In this document: piece after piece, positions 38,661 to 49,235 of the stretch | Layout: each line of letters opens with the position of its first letter | How positions within the stretch are numbered: the stretch's first letter is position 1 | Made by a program: the position numbers and the translations under genes | Notes under the pieces: generated by a model | What the model was told of the DNA's origin: nothing | Seen by the model: only the letters and a program-made list of their open reading frames with translations | Database searches by the model: none | From: Dermanyssus gallinae | Lineage: Eukaryota > Arthropoda > Arachnida > Mesostigmata > Dermanyssidae | DNA: 64,000 nucleotides | Reading direction: 5' to 3' | Assembly: GCA_003439945.1 (NCBI GenBank) | Contig: QVRM01006011.1 | Coordinates: forward strand, 80,001-144,000

Positions 38661-41600
38661 CCCCAAGGAGCTTAGGGCCACTGCTCATACCACCATAAGC
38701 ACCACCGTCGCCATTGTTATCACCACCACCGCCTGCACTTCGTTGCTTAGTTGTTCATCTTCATCTACGGCGATCGTGGTCAAACTCGATGTATATATAT
38801 ATATATATATATAACATATATATATACGAATATTCTGCTACTCTATCCACAGTGGCTGGTAGCAAATCAACGCCAGTAGTTTGGTACACTACGTGTGTGA
38901 AATCAAAACCTTCACGCACGTTGAAAGGGCACGAAGGCATGACTTGAAGTTATGCTCTTACGCATTGGTCAGTTAGCAAACTGTTCCAAAGTGTGTGAGC
39001 TACCTGATGATTTATTAGGCGACATAGTGGTACTGCGTTTTCATCGGAGCGTGTGTGCAAGAAGGTATTTTACTATTAAGGAAAATTGGTTTTAGTCCCA
39101 AATGAAATGGTTTTGTTTCAAACGTAGAAGCCGTGGTTGCTGGCGACACATGAGTGACGACGCACGACTGGTACGTGGCACCACCTACTGTCGTACTAAC
39201 GTCGAAAAACAGTGTAAGGCTCTTAAACGTGCCTGCCAGCATTTTCTGCCAATCGGGGGACAGAAAGATGACCTAGGTAAAGTTCGAGAACAAAGAGAGA
39301 GATAGAACAGGTAGCGAGGAAGGTAGAAAGTGGCGTCCAAAACCCCAGGCCATGCACCAAACGTTGAACTCAATGTCGTGTGCCAAATGATGATAATGAG
39401 TATGCGACCTGCGCGATGCAAAACGGCGGGACAAATTGATTAATTAGTACGACCTTATACTCTCTCCTCGTAACCCTACTCTCGATCTCTCCCTTCTGCT
39501 CGCTCGTTACCTCTTGCGCCCCTCAGTATTAACCCTCATTTCTCAGAGTGGTAATGGCACACGTATGGCCAGCAGTCTTGCAGCCGTATGTAGGACGTCA
39601 AGGAAATCGGGTGTTTAAATTGTTACCCGTTTAGCTTGCCAATTCGTCAAGCGTTAATGGGCCAGCGTCAACATAATAAAGCGACAGGTCACCACTGCCA
39701 CCTTCATCTGATGATGATGATGAACCAAACGTACGTAAATCGAATCAATGGAATGAATACGCGTGTGAATACGTGATCGTTGTTGTTAAATCAAAACCTC
39801 TGGCCAATTAGAGTGCTATCGGGCATCTCGGCTTGAGTCGTCGTCGGAGGCTGCGTTGTGCACCACGCGCCAGTGCGCTTGTGTCAAGGATTGCACCTAT
39901 CTATCTATCTATCTATCTGCCTGCCCAATAAATAAACATTTATTTCATTTTAGTATGGAAACCGTATGTGTTTGTGGGTGTGTGCTTAGTTTGGAGACTG
40001 GGTAAACTATCTAGTTCTGACCTAGTTACGATGTTTCCACGTAGCAGGCGCGTTGCTTTGCTGTGACATCGTCAGTGGACGACGCCGATCTAACTAGGTA
40101 CTGGTAGTCGCCGTGGTAGTTAACCGGCGGCTTACCGAAAGCGTGGTCGACCGAAAAAATGTCGCTGATCAACCGTGTTGACGTAGGAGATCGAATATCA
40201 AGGCCCTCGACGCTCGATTTCAGTGGCAATTGGTGGCCAAACGTCTCTAGCCGCAAACCATTTTTATGTAAACATCTATCTTTTTATTCGGGGCTGACTC
40301 TCGGCGAACATTTGACGTCCCCGGAATTGTTTTCCTTTTGTTCTGACCTAGTTACGACGTTAAGTTAGTAAGACAACCCCATAAATATAAATGTGCAAGG
40401 GCGGGGATCGAACCCGTGGGGGAAGCAGTAAGATAGGTGGGACGGAAGAGAATGGAAAATAAGGAAAAAAATGCTTGAATAGATGCGTTCGAGTTGGAGT
40501 AAGCGTCCATAAGAACAATAATATGTATGGATGTCTATTTGCTAAACGGACGGATAGACGGACAACTGCAGCAGCAGAACCTAGTGCAGCAAGAAAAAAG
40601 AGACAGGGCTCTAATTTGCCTCAGCGAGTGTCCTAAGGTCGTATGACTGATTCCCTAGCTTGTGGTTGCTAGTGGTGCAAATTGTTGTTGTTGTTGTTGC
40701 TATTGATGTCGTTGTTGCTGTTAATGTTATTATTGTTGCTGATGCTGACTTAGTCTGCAGGTAACCTCGATGATGATGATGACGATGATGATGACGATCA
40801 TGATGATAACGACAACAACAACATTAACAACTACAATAACGGCCAGTGGTCACTCGGCCAAGCTCGCCCGACATGTGGGCACTCGCTCATTCCGGTCTCT
40901 GTTACTGCGGCTGCATCGCTGCTTACACTTGCTGATCTGAATAGCAATGATGGGCAAGGCTGATTAGAGAAGGGAGCAGGGGGTGCGGGGGTGCGGGGAC
41001 TGGGAGGTCCGTGATTAGGGCCGCCACGAGAAAAGGGGCCACGGGCCGTGACTGGCGGGGGCCGCGCTGCGCCGACCCACCGTCCGACTCAGTTGCTGCC
41101 AAATCCTGCCCTCTGAGAACACCACCACCACCACCCCCCACCGTATACATTTGTCCATATACAGACATCGGCGTGTACGCTCTGTACTGTATCAAGCATC
41201 ATCGGGCATTTGTGCAGTGCAGACAGAACAAATGGACAGGCAGGCAGGCAGGCCATCCAGCCAAGCCCGCTCGAGCGGGTGGATGAACATCGTTCGCCTG
41301 TGTGAATCTACTTACGCATCGACGGCCATCGCCCTGTCGATGTGTGGTGCTGTATGTACAATACAAATGTGTGTCTTTCTATCTATATATGTATACACAT
41401 ATAGGTGTGCATGCGTTTGTATACATTTGTGTGAGGATGGGCACCCGCGTGTGTGCTTTACGATTTGTATGTTAATCGAAAAATTATACTGAACAGTGGC
41501 GAGTCGGCAAATTGCTCTTTGTTTCCCGGTCTTTTGCTCTCTCTCCCCCTCTCTCGCGCCCTCTGTTCCTCTCTCTCTCTCTCTCTCAGTGGTGTCCTCG

Positions 41601-42338
41601 GGTTTGTTTTAGATATGTATATTTGAGTACACTGGCCACACTGACGGTTCTATCTGGCCGCGTATCGCTCGGTCGAAACAGCAGGCCCTCGACACCGAGA
41701 GTAATCGAGAGAAGAGAGGTACTTCGGACTGGGCTGATATACGGACTCATGAAGCAGTTGTATTTGTCGTTATAGTAGTGGTAGTTGAAGAAGCCGTACT
41801 GCTAGTATTAGTAATACTGCACCGACAACAGCAGCAGCAGCATTTTCTTATACAATTCTGAAATGTCAATTCACGTCAACGAAAGCAATGGTGCTTGTCC
41901 TTCCTTGTCATTTTTGAGCGTGTCCTATCCGTCTTAACGTGCAGCAAGAACGTGAGCTCCAAAACTAGTTACAGGTCGGACGATCTTTGAAGCGTCGGAT
42001 TTTCATTCGATAGTTGAGTGGGTTCGATGTACAGCTACTCCGCGGTTGTGTATAACGTCCAGTTGCTGTGTTGTTTCTGAAAACGTTTATTTAGTATGCA
42101 TATCGATCACAATCATGTGCACTTATGATCTCCTCATCAGCCGTTTAGCGTTTTGTTATCCTTTCTTGACGTTAAAAGCAACAGCACAGCAGCAATAGAT
42201 CAGCAGTAGCAACAACAACAAGCGCCTGAGTATCTGAAAGCACGCAGAATGTTTTCTAAATCTAGGTCTAATGGGGAATGAAAGCCTTAATATAATTTCA
42301 GAAGCACCCGTGTCTAACGACGCTATTTGTCTGTCTGT
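38661..42338. other. Low-repeat region upstream of the homeobox exon
   Basis: Apart from (TA) tracts at about 38790-38826, a CTAT tract at 39896-39918, TTG at 40683-40699, GAT at 40770-40808 and CT at 41571-41588, this is unique sequence. Because the downstream exon begins at an internal splice acceptor, at least the right part must be intron of that gene. Frames at 39015-39305 and 40026-40368 are open but unrecognised. I found no exon encoding the first 44 homeodomain residues. Confidence 0.6.
40014..40357. repeat. 18-bp direct repeats flanking about 308 bp
   Basis: GTTCTGACCTAGTTACGA occurs at 40014-40031 and again at 40340-40357. The enclosed 308 bp has no terminal inverted repeat that I can see. 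This could be a target-site duplication around a short insertion, or an unrelated duplication. A B-box-like sequence on the - strand, GGGTTCGATCCCC, lies just outside at about 40403-40415. Confidence 0.5.
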
Positions 42339-42402
42339 TTCTCTCTCTCTCTCTCTTGCCTTCTCTCCATGTGTGTGCGTCTTTGCCTACTGGGTTTTGC
42401 AG
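42339..42402 (+). other. Intron 3' end with polypyrimidine tract and AG acceptor
   Basis: A pyrimidine-rich stretch with a CT repeat at about 42339-42358, continuing C/T-rich, ends in TGGGTTTTGCAG at 42391-42402. The acceptor AG is at 42401-42402 and the next codon GTG opens the homeobox exon in phase 0. The frame remains open upstream, into the intron, as far as an ATG at 42271. The upstream residues are Ser/Leu-rich repeat translation and do not resemble a homeodomain, which supports splicing here. Confidence 0.85.
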
Positions 42403-42999
42403 GTGAAAATATGGTTCCAGAATCGGCGGTCCAAGTGCAAAAAGATGCTAAAGGCGTCGGCGAACAATCCTCAGGCAGCGGCGGCTGCTCTCGGCTTATC
42501 GCAGCCGATGACGCCAAACGGCGGGCCTGCGACGCCCGGCACCCCGACGAGCGGCATGCCGCCGAGCGGGACGCCACCCAGCGACGCGTCACCCTCGCCA
42601 CAGACCCCACCGACGCCCTACTCGCATCCGGGCGGGCCCCTTGGCGGACCTCTAGGCGGGTCGTTGGGCGGCTCGCTGAGCGGGGCCCTGGGCGGCCGTG
42701 CAGGCCACCATGGGCTGGGAGGCGGCGGGGGCGGTGGTCTGGGCGGCGGTGGTGGTGGCCTGGGCGGAAATTTGGGCGGCGGACTCGGAGGTGCCCTGGG
42801 GGGCGTCGGCGGAATCGGGGGTGGTGGCGGCGGCGGTCACACGCCGGCCCACTCGTTAACACCTCCACCCAACTCGTGGGACATGCCTACGCCGATGGGC
42901 AACAAGGCACCGCCGATGATGCCCGGCTACATGTCGCAGTACACCGGCTGGTATCACGGCCATCCAGCGGGTGACCCCAACCAGCAGGTGCTCACCTAG
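42403..42999 (+). CDS. Dll: Distal-less/Dlx-family homeobox protein, last coding exon (partial gene)
   Basis: This exon encodes the C-terminal 198 residues of a homeodomain transcription factor that acts in the nucleus. In arthropods Distal-less drives appendage outgrowth. Residues 1-16, VKIWFQNRRSKCKKML, are homeodomain positions 45-60, the DNA-recognition helix, with Trp48, Phe49, Gln50, Asn51 and Arg53. The splice acceptor between positions 44 and 45 matches the intron conserved in Dlx/Distal-less genes. Position 56 is Cys, where Distal-less usually has Tyr and Dlx proteins Phe or Ile. Residues 24-31 are Ala-rich, 35-75 Pro/Thr/Ser-rich and 77-145 an extreme Gly-Leu-Gly-Gly tract. Residues 158-198 include SWDMPTP and MSQYTGWYHGHP and end in QQVLT, in the style of Distal-less C-termini. 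The stop TAG is at 42997-42999. Upstream exons were not found. A related NK-class gene is a less likely alternative. Confidence 0.88.
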   Translation: MKIWFQNRRSKCKKMLKASANNPQAAAAALGLSQPMTPNGGPATPGTPTSGMPPSGTPPSDASPSPQTPPTPYSHPGGPLGGPLGGSLGGSLSGALGGRAGHHGLGGGGGGGLGGGGGGLGGNLGGGLGGALGGVGGIGGGGGGGHTPAHSLTPPPNSWDMPTPMGNKAPPMMPGYMSQYTGWYHGHPAGDPNQQVLT

Positions 43000-43484
43000 A
43001 AGGCCTCCTCGACCTCAAGCTCTTGTCCAGCTGACATCAACAGCAACAACAACAAAAACAGCGTCAACAACAACAGTGTGAATAACAACAGCCACATCAA
43101 CAACAACCCAACCGATCTAACAGCATCAGTCAATATTGGGGCAAACATTAGGGATGAAGCCAACTCGGCTGGCGCCCATTCACCGCTACGGAAGAGCGTG
43201 TGCGTCGCAGTGCACCGAAGAATTTTCGTGCGGATTTCGAGAGCTCAAGCCATCAATTAATCAACTTCATTCATTTAACTGAATTCGTTCAATCAGTCAG
43301 TCCGGTAACGTTAAGGTGACGACAGTCTCTCACTCGGCGGAGAGCGCTAGAGTAGCGCCTGACCCAAACGCTCGGACGGTCGCTTTGGTCGCCTTTGGAT
43401 AGCCGAAACAACATTGGCGGCATGACACCGATGCATGGCCCCTCTTCTCTTCGCTATCAAATCATGATGATGATAATGATAAAT

Positions 43485-43490
43485 AATAAA
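43485..43490 (+). promoter_or_regulatory. Proximal polyadenylation signal AATAAA with AU-rich element
   Basis: AATAAA sits about 490 bp after the Distal-less-like stop. It is followed at once by TATTGTTATTTATTTATA, an AU-rich stretch containing the ATTTA pentamer. Proximal use would give a short 3' UTR. Confidence 0.4.
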
Positions 43491-43876
43491 TATTGTTATT
43501 TATTTATAAGTCGTTGCGAACGCTGATACGCGCACACGCGAAGTCAGCCCCGCGAGATGGTTAGTTAGTTAGTTAGTTAATTGGATAGGTAAGATATACG
43601 GGAGCATGCAGAACAGACGGGTCGAAACGTCGAAAAGATCCACACATGACCATAGAGCGTTTTATGGATCGCTTCGGATCAATCGATGATGAATCCGACG
43701 ATTATCGGTCTCGCGAAGATCAGCGTGAGGGGATCTTCAGTTGCGCGTATGAATGTAAATGTATGTATGTATGTATGTACGTACATATGTAAGAGTGTCT
43801 GGATGAAACGAATGCTACTACAACTACTATTACTACAGCTAGCTACTTCTATGACTAATTAGGATACAATGCGATT

Positions 43877-43886
43877 AATAAATAAA
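43877..43886 (+). promoter_or_regulatory. Overlapping AATAAATAAA polyadenylation signals
   Basis: Two overlapping AATAAA hexamers begin at 43877 and 43881, about 880 bp after the stop codon. This is a second candidate 3' end. No GU-rich downstream element is obvious. Confidence 0.3.
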
Positions 43887-44598
43887 TCATACATCATCTC
43901 TCTCGCGACACATTCCAACATACAATACCGAGCCGATGCAGAGAGATAGGTGCAGGTGAGCGCAGGAATCAGAAACAACGACTTGTTGTTGGCCCTTTGT
44001 TTCATAGGTGGAGTAGGAGCAAACCACATGTACATTTGCGTGTAAAAACGAGACAGACAGAATGACTGAACAGACAAGTAGCTTAGGCTATCACACGTAA
44101 TTACGTCAACAATAATAATTATATTAAGAATTATAATAATGATAATAGTAATAATAACGATAAGAATATTATTAATAATAATTATTATAATTATAATTGT
44201 CGATCACTTTAGGTTAGGGGAGGGGAGGGGAGAGGGACATTTCATTAAGCGCGGATGTTATCTACCGTCTAATCATCGTCGGATCTGTGACCATCGGATT
44301 CATTAAGCATTCACAAAACAAGGGCCTTGCTTGCGAAACGTAGTCTCCAACCGCGGCGACCATGCGATCATGCGAGCCTGCAAGACACACGTCACACATA
44401 TGGACTGAAAGCGTATTAAGTGGAATTCAACGTTTCGTGCCGATGCGAAACCAACCACTGTGCATTAAACCATCAAAGGTTGCGTTTCGTTGTTGTGTTT
44501 ATAGAAGGGTACAGGCGAACGCAGAAAGGGATCGTCGTTTACTAGGTTGCACTTCTGTTCGAATATTAAACGTTATAAGAAAACCTACTCCGTTGTCG

Positions 44599-44631
44599 GA
44601 TATATATATATATATAAATATATATATATAT
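44599..44631. repeat. (TA)n microsatellite
   Basis: TA tract with one AAA interruption. Confidence 0.93.
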
Positions 44632-45800
44632 ACAAACGGCCTAGAAGAAGTATGTCCAAACTTGATGCGATTGAGTTGATCAGTACGCGTGCCGGGAGGG
44701 AGAGAGAGAGAGAGAGAGGGACGTGGCAAAGCAGCCCCTACACGAAATATGAACGCAGGCCTGAATGACGTTAGGTGCAATTGCTAAGGTCGCCCGGCGG
44801 TCCTTCGTTTTCTTGAACCTGATCAGTCTCTTTTGTAGTCTTCGTATAGCTTCGGCTGGAGGCGCGTGCGAGCAGGACGCGACAGAAGATAGGATAGAGC
44901 AGGGCGCTCAGAACGGCTTTGCCTGTCTCCCGTAAGATTCTCAACGTTGCAGATAGATGCAGACGCAAGCAAATGAAGAGTTCATGACAGCGTGTTTGCT
45001 AGTGTCGCTGCTCCTCTCATTGCCGTTGCGATTCTATTGTTGTTGCAAGAAAACAATGTCAACAAGTCAATATAGCGGAACGCGGAAGGGCAGTCCAGCG
45101 CTACAGTGAGGTGGTAACTATCGTGAATAGGGAGGTGAGCTACCCTATAAGCCGATTAGCCAACAGTGCAACTGATCTACAGTCTCATAACCTTTATCTA
45201 CGATCATTCGCCTAATGCAACGTCGCCAGCCAATCAGCAACGACGAATTGCGTGCGAGAACCACGGCCATAAGGCATACGAGGGGGGGGGGATAGTTCGA
45301 AACGAGCACGAAGGTGAGTCCCGCCCGTCAAAGTGGTCGACAAGGTTCTCATTAAAGGTCCTGAGATCGAATATCGCTCTTCGACGAAAAACGCTTCAAT
45401 CTTTGTCGTAGTTCGCCGCCGCCTTAGCTTTGTCGTCGTCGTCATCATCAGCATCGCCGGCCAGCCAGCCAGCCCACTGGACCTAGCTAGGAAGATGTGT
45501 AACAACAACAACTCTGCTTATATCTGTGATACCTACCGACCTCAACGCCTTGTTCTACGGCGCCTGTGGACAAGGCGTAGGTTAAGACCGTCACCATGAC
45601 CACGGCTGTTGTCATCGCTGTCGTTCGTTCGTTGCCGCCGTCGTCGTTAAATTGTAGATGCAAGATTGCGTGTGTGTGCACGCCTAGATATGTTTGTGTG
45701 CATACCGCGAACACAGTATAAACGATGATGCGTTTGAAGGAGACCGGTCTGACAAACGTGGATGTCCTTTAGCAATAATCAGTAGGAGGCGGCTCTAAAT

Positions 45801-45802
<2 letters not shown>

Positions 45803-45860
<58 letters not shown>

Positions 45861-45861
45861 C
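45803..45861. repeat. (TA)n-(CA)n compound microsatellite
   Basis: A long (TA) tract to about 45847 runs into a short (CA) tract. Confidence 0.95.
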
Positions 45862-46573
45862 AGCGTTGCCCGTGTACTGTTGGGATAGCATTCTCTATAC
45901 AAGATGAACAATGACTGCCACTAGTCATTGGCTGGCCACAGGAAACACGTCGGACTTAATGGCGCATATATATATTACTTTCATAATTAAACAGTATGAA
46001 TGAAAATAGCTAAATGTATCTATGTAGAGTTTTTATTTCTATCATAATGGACATTGACAATTGTATTTGGAAGCAGTCCAACAAACGAAAAGTCGGCCTA
46101 AGCAAGACAAACGAGAGAGAGACAGGAGACAGAGAAAACAAGTAAGAAGGCTATTAAAGCACGAAGATTACAGTCGAAATGCCTTTGATGAAATACAAGT
46201 AATTGATGTGTATTGCATTTTGAGTACGATGTGAATCATTACTTTTTGGTGCGTGTATGTTGTCGAAGCAAGAACGAGAGAGCAAGATAGGGCAAGCGAG
46301 CAGAAAAGAGCAAGAAACAATAGGAAGAAATGGGAAACAATAGGGAGACATGGGAGTAAATGTATGTGCTCCTGGACCTAGCGAGTCATCTGCCCCAGCT
46401 ACAACTTTTTTCTTTCCCTAAATGCAGCAAGGCATAAGACAGCCGTTTTTGGTCCAGACCGATCTCCGCGCAACGGTGAGGCAAGGCAGTGCAGGTCGAT
46501 TCGGTTGATACTAAGCGGAAGCTGGCGGAGGTTTGGGGAAAATGGGGACACGCGGGAGGAATATGAAAAACAA

Positions 46574-46672
46574 ACGGAAGATAAATCAGAACTAACAGAA
46601 ATTAAACCAGAACTAACAGAAGATAAATCAGAACACACAGAAAATAAATCAGAACACACAGAAGGGAAATAA
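46574..46672. repeat. 21-bp purine-rich minisatellite, about 4.7 copies
   Basis: Units of 21 bp start at 46574, 46595, 46616, 46637 and 46658 with the form ACAGAAGATAAATCAGAAC+TA or CA. In + they read as a 7-residue repeat like TEDKSEL until a TAA; on the - strand they lie inside a 282-codon Ser/Leu/Phe-rich frame (46399-47247). Neither frame has a domain or exon signals, so I read this as a repeat in non-coding or UTR sequence. Confidence 0.88.
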
Positions 46673-47666
46673 GGTAGAACCGAAAGGAAATAGCAATGAG
46701 CAGACGATGACCAATAAAGAAGGGAAAAACGATAAGCAGACGACAAGAAATAATGACAAATAGAAGGTAAATACGAAGAAACAGAACGAAAGTAAGGACA
46801 AACACAAAGGAAATTAGGTAGGAAACAGTAGGGAAACAGAGGTGAGAAGCAGGGCTCAAGTAGGAATAAACAATTGGGGAATAAGCAGAAACAGAAAGGG
46901 CAGCCATGTTTAGTAAACCGAGAACACGATCTGCGTAAAACTGTACGTCTCGACGACGACGACGACGACCAAAGCGGCGGCGGCGGTAACTCGTTCATGG
47001 CGAACTGTCTGAATGACTGACTGGCCAGTAGCTGGGTGATGATGCTGGTGGTGGTGGTGATGATGATGATAATGATATTAGTGGTGATGACCATGACTGC
47101 TATGGTGACGCTGGTACGAAATAGTGAAGAAATGAGGCAAAGCCGCGTGACGATGAAGACGTCGACGATGACAACAACAGCGACGGCGAAAATAAATGGC
47201 GGTCGATTTGATTTAAAAAGTATTCGAATTAGGAGCAGGAAAGTCAAGGACGAGTCAAGGAGTCTATGAGCCGATCTAGGAGATGAAGACTAAGACCGAT
47301 GAGCTGCCGATTCCGATGGTCGTAACGACGACGACGATGATGATGAAGTAGGACGACGCCTTTGCCTTTGGCACCACGTCTAAGCTGAAGACTGAAGGCG
47401 GGGCAAATACGAGGCATATGGGTATAACAGGCGGTGGGAAAACGGAGAGAAAGAAAGAGAGAATTAGCAGACAACTAAACAAAATGACTTGTTGACTATC
47501 AGCGACGTAAAAGCAGCAAACAGCGTCTCTTTACCTAGGACACACGAATAGCAGGAAATAAAATAGGACAGACACAAGTAATAACACTACAGCAACAACA
47601 ACAATAACAACAACCCGAGAGACGATGAATCCTATCCACATTGATAGAGTGAAAGAAACATCTATT

Positions 47667-47746
47667 TGTAAATATTCTGTACATAAAGATAAATTGATAA
47701 TAAAACGTATAGTGTCACTAGTAAGTAATCAAGTGTGTTGTGTTTC
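47667..47746 (+). promoter_or_regulatory. Distal polyadenylation site with Pumilio-type element
   Basis: TGTAAATA at 47667-47674 matches the Pumilio binding consensus UGUANAUA. AATAAA follows at 47699-47704, and a GT-rich stretch, GTGTGTTGTGTTTC, at about 47732-47745. The order and spacing are those of a real cleavage and polyadenylation site, placing cleavage near 47715-47730. This is the best-formed gene end in the window and would give the Distal-less-like mRNA a 3' UTR of about 4.7 kb unless another + strand gene uses it. Confidence 0.5.
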
Positions 47747-49235
47747 GGGTCGAGTGCTGATTCAGGAACTGAATTAAACGCAAGGAAATTGTTTAACCTG
47801 TCTATTTGTTTGCTTTACTTCTTTGTTTGTTTATTAACAACAAGCCAACATGCGTAAAAATATAATTAGCTGAATCACTACATACTGTATATATATATAT
47901 ATATATATATACATATACATATGCCAAAACTTGCCATGCATGTACACTTTGGTTTGCGGGGAACGCGAGGTCGCAGACAGGTAGTTCAGAACAGAAGGCA
48001 AGCATACAACAAAAGGTATGTCAACGTAAACTTCTGTTTGTAGGTTATTATTGATTTACAATAGCTGATAGGTTTATGCCGAATTTCAGCGTCTATGCAG
48101 GTAGATTTACGAGTATATTTGCTGTATTGTACGTACTGGCTAGGTAAACACGCGAACTTTGCGTCTGCAGGTAAAGCAATTGTCGACCGCCTCAGATGTG
48201 GCCTGAAAATGTTTAATGATTCATTAAATCAGTTCCGGAGTGTGACAGTTCGCCCCTGGGTCAATCAAGCGCCGATAGCGTCCGTAACACTCTGGTTACT
48301 TTCACTCTATATATTCATATTATATTACCTTTATTGGAAATTAGGTGTTACAATAGAAGCAAAGTCGTTTCGAATCTGTGAGCGACGTACAATCTTCCAG
48401 GCGAATGAGTTGTTCACAACGTCCACACATCATAAATGGCTCTTTCTCGAAGTAATTTTTTCCGAGCTACTCTGTGCCTAGGGTATTAAATTAGTTTGCT
48501 AATGCAGATTATAATGCGTACGTCAGTTGTACGCCTGTATTACAAAGTGTTATTTTCTGTTGTCGATATGCATCTCCTACGTGGTTAAAGATAATAAGAA
48601 TTGCAAAGAATTTTATTTCTTGAGAATTATCTTCAGTCTCGGATTTGTTCTGCCTTAAGCTAACATATATATTACAAATCAACAGATGCAACATTTTCCT
48701 TCAAACACGCAGGTATAATTGGTTTGTCGATAGCATGACTGGGCTCTTGCAATCGCTGGCGTAGTGAACGTATGTCAGGATAAAAACCTATAAAACACTT
48801 TTGATAATTTCGCTATAGATCAACATCTTCCATTTTTAGCTACCAAGTCAAAACGTTCTGCTTAAACCCCTCAGTGCGAGGTAGGTTCTAGCTTTGCCGC
48901 AAAGTCTCTGCGACGTGAGCTCTTCCAGCCGCCAGATATACATGCCGATTGTGGCTTGTTTTGTAGACACCCAGAGTACGTTAAAATAATGCAGCATTGC
49001 GTCTATCGACTTCAGCAAGGTTCGCTAGACTAAGGTAAGGCACCGGTATCTCATATAGAGATGTGGAGTCAATCCTTTTATATCAAATTGTATATCAAAT
49101 TGCCGCAGGGTTGCTTGTAAAGACAATCGCACTAGAGTCTGTATTCTGTCATATACCTTATGTACACGACTAAAACAGAGACTCTCCGTTTTAGCCGTAG
49201 AAATGTGTATCTTGGCACAGGCCATTGCGCGAACT
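47747..49235. other. AT-rich unique sequence, no gene
   Basis: (TA)n lies at 47888-47911. The + frame at 48095-48481 (128 codons) is non-repetitive with a hydrophobic stretch at roughly residues 66-84. It has no recognised family and no flanking exon signals I trust. Confidence 0.55.

Larger units (their letters stand above)
43000..47725 (+). other. Probable 3' UTR and 3' flank of the Distal-less-like gene
   Basis: From the stop codon on there is no continuing frame. The first 250 bp hold CAA units and a 60-codon frame (43078-43260) that looks like UTR repeat translation. The stretch contains TA arrays at 44599-44631 and 45803-45846, a TATG tract at 43759-43778, and purine-rich blocks at 46080-46350 and 46560-46900. 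It ends near a well-formed polyadenylation site at about 47.7 kb. How much is transcribed depends on which of three candidate poly(A) signals is used; this is inference. Confidence 0.45.

Noticed and set aside
40380..40430. A second tRNA or SINE on the - strand (GGGTTCGATCCCC)
   Set aside because: Only the B box is visible; no A box or tRNA stem could be found upstream of it.
42271..42402. ATG at 42271 as the start of the homeobox protein
   Set aside because: The 44 residues before the splice acceptor are Ser/Leu-rich intron translation with a CT microsatellite, not a homeodomain N-terminal half; the AG at 42401-42402 matches the family's conserved intron position.
43078..43260. Frame of 60 codons just after the homeobox stop, considered as an extra exon
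   Set aside because: It starts in AAC/CAA units, shows no acceptor signal I trust, and does not resemble a Distal-less C-terminus, which already ends at 42999.
46399..47247. 282-codon - strand open frame with Ser/Phe/Leu-rich repeats
   Set aside because: It is the complement of a purine-rich 21-bp repeat and GAT/GAC triplets; there is no domain, and the region fits a + strand UTR or flank better.
48095..48481. 128-codon + frame with a hydrophobic segment, considered as a membrane protein gene
   Set aside because: A frame of this length is not exceptional in 16 kb of sequence, no homologue is recognised, and no promoter, splice or poly(A) context fits.
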